From Betaproteobacteria bacterium (GTDB lineage: Bacteria; Pseudomonadota; Gammaproteobacteria; Burkholderiales; Ferrovaceae), in contig JAGWPH010000160.1 of the NCBI GenBank assembly GCA_028870615.1, positions 1 to 11,781 of the forward strand: a stretch of DNA of 11,781 nucleotides, in the 5' to 3' direction. The translations under genes were made by a program, and so were the position numbers. Under the pieces are notes generated by a model. It was not told where the DNA came from, did no database searches, and saw only the letters and a list, made by a program, of their open reading frames with translations. Shown in pieces: positions 6,302 to 11,781 of the stretch (positions are counted from its first letter, which is position 1; each line of letters starts with the position of its first letter).

Positions 6302-7012
6302 AAACTCCTCCGTGCGGATATTGTCATCATCGACTTCCGCTGCGCTCAGTATTTTACGCATCGCATTTACCATCGCGGGCGGACCGTCGATGTAGTAGAT
6401 AGGAAGCGTCAGATCATCGATGTATTTCAGGAGCATGGCTTTACTGATAAATCCGGTTTCCCCATGCCACTCGCGGCTGGACTTTTCCATCTGCGTCATC
6501 GTACCGACAAAGGTATAGTTCGGGTTTGACCCGTGAGATTCCATTAAATCGTCCAGAAATGCCGCATCTTCTGGCCTTCGATTGGAATAAAAGACAAGGA
6601 TCCGGTGCGGAACATTGTCGTGAACAGCTTGAAGAACAATGCTCCTCACAGGCGTAACGCCAATACCGCCGGTGAGGAAAACAGCTGGAATACCCGCATT
6701 GTTGTGGAGCGTGAACGAGCCATGAGGGGCATCCAGAATGACCTCCGTGCCCGGATCCATTGTCTTTAATACATGCTTGAACGCAGTGTCACGCATCCGT
6801 GTCGCCAGCATGAGATCGTCTTCATAAGGGGCGCTCGCCAAAGATAACGCCCGTGTGTTGCCTTCGGCGTCGGTTTCGGCGGGGTTGATCAGAGTGCAGT
6901 CCGCAGATTGGCCTGCCTTGTAGGCAAACCCCCCGGGCTTTTCAAAATGAAACGCCATCGTTCCATCGGCGATTTCCCGTTTGCGTTTTAATTTGACCTT
7001 GTGGATGGGCAT
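6290..7012 (-). CDS. FAD-binding ferredoxin/flavodoxin reductase-like oxidoreductase
   Basis: From the ATG at 7012 the product has 240 residues. The N-terminal half is an FNR-type FAD barrel with the flavin-binding RALSLASAP (54-62). The C-terminal half is the NAD(P)-binding domain with VFLTGGIGVTPVRSI (111-125), ILVFYSNRRPEDAAF (138-152), YYIDGPPAMVNAM (206-218) and the C-terminal EEFSGY. This is the reductase module of ring-hydroxylating or methane/xylene monooxygenase-type electron transfer chains, without their 2Fe-2S ferredoxin domain. It should pass electrons from NAD(P)H via FAD to an unidentified acceptor. An open frame continues 43 codons upstream to 7141, but AGAGGA lies about 9 nt before the 7012 ATG and the upstream residues do not look like the family, so 7012 is chosen. 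The 3' end overlaps the convergent TPR gene. Confidence 0.85.
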   Translation of the reverse strand: MPIHKVKLKRKREIADGTMAFHFEKPGGFAYKAGQSADCTLINPAETDAEGNTRALSLASAPYEDDLMLATRMRDTAFKHVLKTMDPGTEVILDAPHGSFTLHNNAGIPAVFLTGGIGVTPVRSIVLQAVHDNVPHRILVFYSNRRPEDAAFLDDLMESHGSNPNYTFVGTMTQMEKSSREWHGETGFISKAMLLKYIDDLTLPIYYIDGPPAMVNAMRKILSAAEVDDDNIRTEEFSGY

Positions 7013-7040
7013 GGCGCAATTCCTCTTAACTGTCGTTGAA

Positions 7041-7049
7041 AATATAGCA
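7041..7049 (-). promoter_or_regulatory. Putative extended -10 element for the oxidoreductase gene
   Basis: On the minus strand the bases read TGCTATATT, a TGn-extended -10 box, placing transcription start near 7034, about 20 nt before the start codon at 7012. No good -35 hexamer is seen, as is common for extended -10 promoters. Short motif, so only moderate support. Confidence 0.4.
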
Positions 7050-7182
7050 CACGCAAAACGCCGCGCGCAGTGACCTCGAGCAGCCAGGATCCCGGCGGGA
7101 TTTTTCTCCGTAGCGGACGTACACAATCGCCGGCACATCAACCGGCCCCCAGGCTGATGTTTCTCCCGGTGGATCGCGCGGT

Positions 7183-7225
7183 TTGCATTTTAAGTAGCAT
7201 TCTGTACAATACTCTGAACAATACT
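7183..7225 (+). promoter_or_regulatory. Promoter and tandem-repeat operator of the phd-relE pair
   Basis: TTGCAT (7183-7188) and TACAAT (7205-7210) are 16 bp apart, giving a start near 7217. Overlapping the -10 are two adjacent 12-bp direct repeats, CTGTACAATACT (7202-7213) and CTGAACAATACT (7214-7225), differing at one base. Direct repeats over the promoter are the likely binding sites of the Phd/YefM-type antitoxin, alone or with its toxin. A second -10-like ACAAT occurs in the second repeat, so there may be two start points. Confidence 0.6.
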
Positions 7226-7241
7226 TTTTACAAGAGGCTGT

Positions 7242-7511
7242 ATGAGTGTGATTTCTGCCAACGAATTGAAGACAAGGGGTGTAAAAGCCATTGAGGAGGC
7301 TTTGGTTGGCCAGCCCGAGGTTTCGCTAACAGTTCGTGGTCGGGTCAAGTACGTGGTCATGAGCAGTGAGCAGTACCAGCATCTTCGTGAGTGCGAATTG
7401 GAAGCGGCTTTGGCAGAATCCAGGGCAGATATTGAAGCGGGACGTTTTGTCAAAGAAACCGTGGCCAAACATATCCAGCGCATCAAGAAGCTCGGCAAAC
7501 TGGCTGCATGA
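7242..7511 (+). CDS. Phd/YefM-family antitoxin
   Basis: An 89-residue protein. The first 50 residues (VISANELKTRGVKAIEEAL, then VSLTVRGRVKYVVMSSEQYQHL) are a typical Phd/YefM fold: the ISANELK segment that contacts DNA, the V.VRGR..YVVM strand and the YQHLRE helix. The rest is a charged helical tail (51-89), the part that wraps the toxin in this family. AAGAGG (7232-7237) precedes the ATG at 7242 by 4 nt. The stop overlaps the toxin ATG by 4 bp (7508-7511). The gene would repress its own promoter through the tandem repeats just upstream. Complete, no visible damage. Confidence 0.88.
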   Translation: MSVISANELKTRGVKAIEEALVGQPEVSLTVRGRVKYVVMSSEQYQHLRECELEAALAESRADIEAGRFVKETVAKHIQRIKKLGKLAA

Positions 7512-7786
7512 CCTGGCAATTGATATTTACTGAGCAGTACAACCGAAAAGCTGCACGTTTCATTAAACGACACCCTGATGCGATCAGCCAATACATCAAG
7601 ACCCTAGAATTACTGGAAGCCAATCCCCGTCACCGTTCTCTACGATTGCATGCCCTAAAAGGGAGGCTTGAAGGCCTCTCCGGTGTGTCCATCAACATGA
7701 AATATCGAATCACACTGGAGATGATCATTACTGAGAAAGAAGTCATCCTGGTCAATGTCGGCAGCCTCGATCAGGTTTATTGGTGA
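7508..7786 (+). CDS. RelE/StbE-like type II toxin (mRNA interferase fold)
   Basis: A 92-residue protein of normal RelE/ParE-superfamily length. It starts with WQLIFTEQYNRKAARFIKRH, the family's first strand and helix, carries HALKGRLEGLSGVSINMKYRI (48-68), the central block with the conserved arginine of the KYRI strand, and ends VILVNVGSLDQVYW, matching the usual G.HD.VY ending with Ser and Leu in place of His. Such toxins usually cleave mRNA on the ribosome, though some members poison gyrase, so the target is not certain. It is translationally coupled to the Phd-type antitoxin by an ATGA overlap. It appears intact. Downstream sequence is a decayed Fic gene and then serB, with no terminator seen between. 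Confidence 0.85.
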   Translation: MTWQLIFTEQYNRKAARFIKRHPDAISQYIKTLELLEANPRHRSLRLHALKGRLEGLSGVSINMKYRITLEMIITEKEVILVNVGSLDQVYW

Positions 7787-7854
7787 CTTTTGAAGGGATG
7801 ATCCCACGCATTTCCACACCAATCCGCATACACCCGCAGGTGTTGAGATTGAAG

Positions 7855-8230
7855 CTTGCCGGGGACCTTGTTCCCGTCCTGTATTTGTCGCGTTACATCA
7901 TCCGGCACAAGGCTGGCTACCATCGGCCCCTGCGCGCTGTGACATCCCATGGCCGGTGGGAAGACCGGGTTCCCTACATGCTGCGGGCGGTGTTTGAAAC
8001 GGCAGTGTGGACAACCGCCAGGACCCGGTTGATACGGGAACTGCCTGAAACGACTGCAGAAAAGATTCGACTTGAGGCGACACCGGCCTGTGGCAGGGAA
8101 CCTGCCGAGTCGGTATTCGTTCAGCTCCTGCGAGACCGGTATCCTCAAGGAGGTCAAGGCAGGCCGGGAAAGGCTGTTCATCAACCCGTCGTTCCTGCAA
8201 CCGCTCAAGCCGACGGGCGTTCTGGGGTGA
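7855..8230 (+). pseudogene. Fic-family protein, decayed C-terminal fragment
   Basis: The frame from about 7867 reads LVPVLYLSRYIIRHKAGYHRP, then MLRAVFETAVWTTARTRLIR and GREPAESVFVQ. These are the segments following the catalytic motif in Fic-domain proteins (typically PVLYLSRYII..KADYY.LL, then YMLRAVEETA.WTT). Around 8124-8131 about 25 codons appear to be missing and the frame shifts; it resumes as ETGILKEVKAGRERLFINPS, the winged-helix tail usual in this family, ending at TGA 8228-8230. The catalytic HPF...GNGR.GR motif and everything before it are absent, since relE ends at 7786. AMPylation activity is therefore impossible from this piece. The 60-odd bases between relE and the fragment are unassigned. 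The remnant abuts serB. Confidence 0.8.
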
Positions 8231-8234
8231 TCGC

Positions 8235-9071
8235 GTGAATCTCATCATACAAGCCACCCGCGCCATTGACGTCGTACACCTCGATCACCTTTCCATGCTG
8301 ATACAACCCCATGGTTGCGAGCAAATCGGTGAGCACGCATGGTGTTTCAGGGAAGCACGGGAACACACCGGAATTTCCGCGTATTGCCTGGCCAATCAAC
8401 TGGACTACGGTTTCGTCCCGCGCGGCCGGTCATTGTCGGATTTCGGCCTGGTGGTGATGGACATGGATTCCACGCTGATCACCATCGAATGCATCGATGA
8501 GATCGCCGACATGCACGGACTCAAACCGCAGGTTGCAATGATTACCGAGGCGGCGATGCGTGGCGAGATGGAATTTTCAGAAAGCCTGCGTCGCCGCGTG
8601 GCATTGTTGCAGGGGCTTGACGAGCAGGCCCTGCAGCGGGTCTATGACGAGCGTCTTGAAATCAGTCCCGGTGCGGAAATCATGCTTGATCGACTGAAGG
8701 CGCATGGCATCAGGACATTGCTTGTTTCTGGCGGCTTCAGGTTTTTTACCGAACGACTGAAAACCAGGCTGGGCCTTGACTATGCCTGTGCCAATACACT
8801 GGAAATCGCCAACGGCAAACTAACCGGCAGGCTGGCGGGGCCCATTGTGGATGCGCAAGGCAAGGCTGACTGGTTGATCAAGGTTCGCAATGGGCTTCAA
8901 AACAGGTCGGCAAAGGTTATCGCCATCGGTGATGGTGCAAACGATCTGAATATGATGGCGCAAGCGGACATCAGCATCGCTTACCACGCAAAACCGATTG
9001 TCAGGTCACAGGCTGACTATTCGTTCAATTTCGTCGGGCTGGACGGGCTGGTCAACCTGCTGGCGGGCTGA
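8235..9071 (+). CDS. serB: Phosphoserine phosphatase
   Basis: A 278-residue HAD-superfamily enzyme that hydrolyses O-phospho-L-serine to serine, the last step of the phosphorylated serine pathway. HAD motifs are all present: VVMDMDSTLITIE with nucleophile Asp76 and acid/base Asp78, LLVSGG (Ser165) as motif II, Lys210 in the GKADW segment, and IGDGANDLNMM with Asp233 and Asp237 binding magnesium. The first 70 residues are the small N-terminal regulatory-like domain found in proteobacterial SerB. The GTG start at 8235 gives the family-typical MNLII opening, and GGGGTGATC (8224-8232) just ahead resembles the extended complement of the 16S rRNA 3' end. The Fic remnant ends 4 nt upstream, so the native promoter region has been replaced or displaced. 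It is convergent with serA, 8 bp apart. Confidence 0.93.
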   Translation: MNLIIQATRAIDVVHLDHLSMLIQPHGCEQIGEHAWCFREAREHTGISAYCLANQLDYGFVPRGRSLSDFGLVVMDMDSTLITIECIDEIADMHGLKPQVAMITEAAMRGEMEFSESLRRRVALLQGLDEQALQRVYDERLEISPGAEIMLDRLKAHGIRTLLVSGGFRFFTERLKTRLGLDYACANTLEIANGKLTGRLAGPIVDAQGKADWLIKVRNGLQNRSAKVIAIGDGANDLNMMAQADISIAYHAKPIVRSQADYSFNFVGLDGLVNLLAG

Positions 9072-9079
9072 TGCGGACT

Positions 9080-10279
9080 TCACCCGTGGGATGAAAACCC
9101 GTACAGGGTAAGGTCACGCACCATCAACACGCCAGGAATGGCGGCAATCTGCGCGATCACCGCTGGCGGTAGCGCTGAGTCATTATCCGTCAGGGTATAG
9201 GCGATATCGCCCCGCGACTTGTTCATCATGTTGTGAATGTTGATGCCGGCCCGTGCCAGCGTGGTGGAAATCTGGCCCAGCATGTTCGGCACATTGGAAT
9301 GGGCAATCGCCAGGCGGAAGGCCGATTCGCGCGGCATCACCAGCATCGGAAAATTGACGGTGTTGGTGATGTTGCCATGTTCCAGATACTCGCGTACCTG
9401 ATCCACCACCATCACTGCGCAATTTTTTTCCGCTTCCTCGGTGGAGGCGCCAAGATGTGGCAGGGCGATGACATGGGGCTGTCCCTGTAGTTTTTGTGCC
9501 GGGAAATCGCACACATAGCTGTGCAGATGCCGGCTGGCCAGACTGACCAGTACGGCATCGGTATCGACAATCGCATCGCGCGAGAAATTCAGCAGTACGC
9601 AGCCGGCCTTCGTTGCCTGCAACCGCTGCATGTTGATCAATCCGCGCGTGGTATCCAGCAGCGGAACATGCAGGGTCACGAAATCACAATGCTTGAGCAA
9701 TTCCTCGACGCTGTGTGCTTTTTTCACTTGCGAAGACAAGTTCCAGGCAGCCTCCACGGTGATTTCAGGATCGTAACCATAGACGCGCATTCCCAATGCC
9801 AGGGCGGTGTCTGCCACCAGGCGGCCAATCGAACCCAGCCCGATGATGCCAAGCGTGCGGCCGTGCAGTTCAATCCCCGCATAATGTTTCTTGCCGTTCT
9901 CAACCAGCTTGTGCAGGTCAGCATCGCTGCCCTGCAATCCTGCGGTAAACTGCATTGCCGGCACGACATTGCGGGCCGCCAACAGCATGCCGGCCAGCAC
10001 CAGTTCCTTGACTGCATTGGCATTCGCGCCAGCCGCATTGAATACCGGAACGCCTCGCCCGCTCATCGCTGCGACAGGAATGTTGTTGGTTCCGGCACCG
10101 GCGCGCGCAATGGCCTTCACGCTATCAGGAATTTTCAAGTCATGCATCGCCTGCGAGCGTACCAGGATGGCATCCGGCTCCTCCACGTCGGCGCCAACCT
10201 GGTAGGTTTCTGCCGGGAAGCGCTTTAGCCCTTCATGGGCAATCTTGTTCAGGGTGAGGATACGGAAGTTGTTAGCCAT
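9080..10279 (-). CDS. serA: D-3-phosphoglycerate dehydrogenase, short ACT-domain form
   Basis: The enzyme oxidises 3-phosphoglycerate to 3-phosphohydroxypyruvate with NAD+, committing carbon to serine. From the ATG at 10279 it has 399 residues. Visible parts, numbered from the upstream ATG at 10297 (subtract 6 for the chosen start): the substrate-side [11 protein letters not shown] (64-74), the NAD-binding [13 protein letters not shown] (148-160), [11 protein letters not shown] with catalytic Arg240, [13 protein letters not shown] with catalytic His281, and a C-terminal ACT domain (about 330-402), the serine-sensing module in many SerA proteins. This is the compact form with one ACT domain and no extra intervening domain. 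The ATG at 10279 overlaps the serC stop by 8 bp; the one at 10297 would add MSSLKK and overlap by 26 bp. Neither has a clear Shine-Dalgarno, so coupling to serC translation is likely. Confidence 0.92.
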   Translation of the reverse strand: MANNFRILTLNKIAHEGLKRFPAETYQVGADVEEPDAILVRSQAMHDLKIPDSVKAIARAGAGTNNIPVAAMSGRGVPVFNAAGANANAVKELVLAGMLLAARNVVPAMQFTAGLQGSDADLHKLVENGKKHYAGIELHGRTLGIIGLGSIGRLVADTALALGMRVYGYDPEITVEAAWNLSSQVKKAHSVEELLKHCDFVTLHVPLLDTTRGLINMQRLQATKAGCVLLNFSRDAIVDTDAVLVSLASRHLHSYVCDFPAQKLQGQPHVIALPHLGASTEEAEKNCAVMVVDQVREYLEHGNITNTVNFPMLVMPRESAFRLAIAHSNVPNMLGQISTTLARAGINIHNMMNKSRGDIAYTLTDNDSALPPAVIAQIAAIPGVLMVRDLTLYGFSSHG

Positions 10280-11354
10280 TTTTTTCAGAGAACTCATTCA
10301 TGAAATTAACCAGTGCCTGTACCCCTGCAAGCGGCATGGCGTTGTAAATTGAAGCGCGCATGCCGCCGACCGAGCGGTGCCCCTTGAGCTGAAGCAGGCC
10401 GCGTCCCTCAGCCTGCTTCAGGAATCCGGAATCCAGATTCGCATCCTTCAGGGTGAATGGCACATTCATCCGGGAGCGGTTTTGAGGAGCAACGGGACAT
10501 TTATAAAATCCATTGCTGGCATCAATGGCTCCGTACAGCAATTCAGCCTTGGCGATGTTGGCCTTCTCCATCGCCGTCAGGCCGCCATGGCGTTTTAGCC
10601 ACTGAAATACCAGGCCGGCCATGTACAGAGCATAGGCCGGCGGAGTGTTGTACATCGAGCCGTTGTCGGCATGGATTTTGTAATCCAGCATGGATGGTGT
10701 TCCGGCGTGGGCTTTCCCGATCAGGTCATCACGCACAATGACTACGGTCAGGCCGGCGATGCCCATGTTTTTTTGCGCCCCCGCATAAATCAATCCAAAC
10801 CGGGATACATCAACTGGACGCGACAGAATGGTGGAGGACATGTCAGCCACCAGTGGGACATTGCCGCTCTCCGGAAGCCAGAAGAACTCCACACCCCCAA
10901 TGGTTTCGTTCGGCGTGATGTGCAAATAGGCGGCGTCCGGATCCTGCTGCCAGGTGCCCGCATCAGGCACGCTGGTAAAAGGCCTGTCTGCGCAGCTTGC
11001 CACCACATTGACCCGGCAGAATTTTCCGGCTTCATTAATGGCTTTTTTCGACCACTCGCCGGTGTTCAGATAATCGGCCGAGGTTTTGCCGCGCAACAGA
11101 TTCATGGGGACCATGGCAAATTGCTGGCTGGCCCCGCCTTGCAGGAACAATACCTTGTAGTTGGCCGGGATGCCCATCAAATCACGCAGGTCAGTTTCTG
11201 CCGTCTCTGCGATCGCCATGAATTCCTTGCCGCGATGCGACATTTCCATCACTGACATGCCGCTACCGTGCCAGCCGGCCAATTCGGCTTGCGCCTGCAG
11301 CAGGACCTCTTTCGGCAAAACGGCTGGGCCTGCGCTGAAGTTATGGACTGTCAT
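10272..11354 (-). CDS. serC: Phosphoserine aminotransferase
   Basis: A PLP-dependent enzyme that converts 3-phosphohydroxypyruvate and glutamate to phosphoserine and 2-oxoglutarate; in many bacteria it also serves pyridoxal-phosphate synthesis. From the ATG at 11354 the product has 360 residues, the normal length, and opens with the family signature [12 protein letters not shown]. Further marks are [11 protein letters not shown] (35-45), [17 protein letters not shown] (70-86), [12 protein letters not shown] (146-157), [12 protein letters not shown] (169-180), and the PLP-binding lysine Lys195 in [13 protein letters not shown]. In-frame ATGs at 11372 and 11414 exist, but AAAAGGG lies just before 11354 and the family starts at MTVHNF. 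It is first in a serC-serA operon, overlapping serA by 8 bp. Confidence 0.94.
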   Translation of the reverse strand: MTVHNFSAGPAVLPKEVLLQAQAELAGWHGSGMSVMEMSHRGKEFMAIAETAETDLRDLMGIPANYKVLFLQGGASQQFAMVPMNLLRGKTSADYLNTGEWSKKAINEAGKFCRVNVVASCADRPFTSVPDAGTWQQDPDAAYLHITPNETIGGVEFFWLPESGNVPLVADMSSTILSRPVDVSRFGLIYAGAQKNMGIAGLTVVIVRDDLIGKAHAGTPSMLDYKIHADNGSMYNTPPAYALYMAGLVFQWLKRHGGLTAMEKANIAKAELLYGAIDASNGFYKCPVAPQNRSRMNVPFTLKDANLDSGFLKQAEGRGLLQLKGHRSVGGMRASIYNAMPLAGVQALVNFMNEFSEKNG

Positions 11355-11489
11355 CTTGCCCTTTTCCGTCATCTTTTTTGGGATATACAAGCGATATTTG
11401 TAAAGACCCGGCACTTCGGCACGGATCAGTTGTTACCGGGCAGGCTCGATAAGCCGGACGAGCATTCTAGCAATGCGTCGCCCCCAACA

Positions 11490-11519
11490 GATATAGATTT
11501 AATTTGTATCTGCTGCCAA
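11490..11519 (-). promoter_or_regulatory. Possible serC-serA promoter
   Basis: On the minus strand TTGGCA (rc of 11514-11519) and TATATC (rc of 11490-11495) are 18 bp apart. A 6-bp inverted repeat, CAGATA (11488-11493) and TATCTG (11507-11512), overlaps this region and could be a regulator site. The spacing and -10 are suboptimal and the leader would be more than 120 nt, so support is weak. The rest of the 227-bp divergent gap (11355-11581) holds no gene I recognise. Confidence 0.3.
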
Positions 11520-11581
11520 GATAAGTCGCTTTTCTCCAGGGACAGCCTCTCCTAGTATCCCTCCTGCACACCCTGTCTATT

Positions 11582-11781
11582 ATGAAAAAAACTTACAACA
11601 TTCTCATTCTGGGCGCCTCCTACGGATCGCTGCTGGGCGCCAAGCTCGCCCTCGCGGGCCACTCGGTCAAGCTGGTGTGCCTGCCCGCCGAGGCTGAGCT
11701 CATCAACCGGGAAGGCGCAATGGTGCGCATGCCGGTCAGGGGTCGCGAAGGCCTCATTGAAATTGACTCCCGCAAAGCGCC
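11582..11781 (+). CDS. Rossmann-fold reductase, ketopantoate reductase-like (N-terminal part)
   Basis: The ATG at 11582 opens a frame that runs off the window after 66 codons. It begins with a dinucleotide-binding Rossmann motif: YNILILGASYGSLLGAKLALAG, a strand, a glycine-rich turn (G.SYGS.LG) and a helix, followed by HSVKLVCLPAEAELINREGA, the second strand and helix. The layout, and the HSV..VCLP...... INREG segment, resembles the ApbA/PanE (2-dehydropantoate 2-reductase) group and related 6-phosphogluconate-dehydrogenase-fold enzymes; the substrate cannot be told from this piece. SYGS in place of the usual GAIG turn is a departure from canonical PanE, so it may be a paralogue with another substrate. 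No clear Shine-Dalgarno precedes it. It is divergent from serC. Confidence 0.65.
   Translation, partial: MKKTYNILILGASYGSLLGAKLALAGHSVKLVCLPAEAELINREGAMVRMPVRGREGLIEIDSRKA

Noticed and set aside
7013..7141. A 43-codon N-terminal extension of the oxidoreductase to an ATG at 7141
   Set aside because: The residues do not resemble the family, while the ATG at 7012 has a good ribosome-binding site and gives a normal FNR-type start.
7780..8238. The + strand frame across the Fic remnant as one real 152-residue gene
   Set aside because: It starts inside the end of relE, and its Fic-like sequence breaks off near 8124 and continues in another frame, so the open frame is a chance product of decay.
7898..8266. 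Minus-strand open frames over the Fic remnant
   Set aside because: No recognisable motifs, and the opposite strand carries clear Fic-family segments.
9494..10228. A 244-codon + strand open frame opposite serA
   Set aside because: It is the antisense of a clear serA coding region, shows no family motif and has no ribosome-binding site.
10671..11255. A 194-codon + strand open frame opposite serC
   Set aside because: Antisense shadow of serC, whose motifs are unmistakable; no evidence for independent coding.
11582..11781. Naming the last gene panE
   Set aside because: Only 66 residues are visible and the glycine-rich turn departs from the PanE pattern, so only a fold-level call is justified.

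Overview
The window looks like a proteobacterial chromosome, most likely beta- or gammaproteobacterial. This is inferred from the style of the serine-biosynthesis proteins (short ACT-domain SerA, SerC, and a SerB with a short N-terminal domain) and from toxin-antitoxin (TA) families common in those groups; nothing seen fixes the genus. No tRNA, rRNA, integrase, complete insertion sequence or CRISPR array was found.

Left part (1-3533) is a dense TA island, all on the + strand. It opens with the C-terminus of an AbiEi-type antitoxin. Next is a chimeric wreck in which the N-terminus of the AbiEii nucleotidyltransferase toxin is joined in frame to the C-terminal half of a HigB/Gp49-like RelE-superfamily toxin, which then carries a 1-nt frameshift. 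The HigA-type antitoxin of the second system is intact. Two complete modules follow: hipB-hipA (antitoxin plus HipA-family kinase) behind a promoter with a 13-bp perfect inverted repeat, and a tumE-tumA type pair behind a 16-bp perfect palindrome.

Middle part (3534-7012) holds a 335-bp stretch without a recognised gene, an 810-residue protein combining a SEC-C zinc motif, TPR repeats and a class I SAM methyltransferase domain, and, convergent and overlapping by 12 bp, a small FAD/NAD(P)H oxidoreductase.

Right part (7013-11781) starts with another TA pair (Phd/YefM antitoxin and RelE/StbE-like toxin) whose promoter contains a tandem 12-bp repeat. After it lies a decayed C-terminal piece of a Fic-family protein, ending 4 nt before the GTG start of serB. 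serB (+) converges on a serC-serA operon (-), so the three genes serve serine synthesis: SerA oxidises 3-phosphoglycerate, SerC transaminates the product and SerB dephosphorylates phosphoserine. The window ends in the first 66 codons of a Rossmann-fold reductase resembling ketopantoate reductases, divergent from serC.

Taken together, this is an accessory TA hot spot abutting core amino-acid genes. In the two damaged TA systems at the left end the toxins are broken while the antitoxins, as far as visible, are kept; the three complete modules each keep a visible candidate operator.
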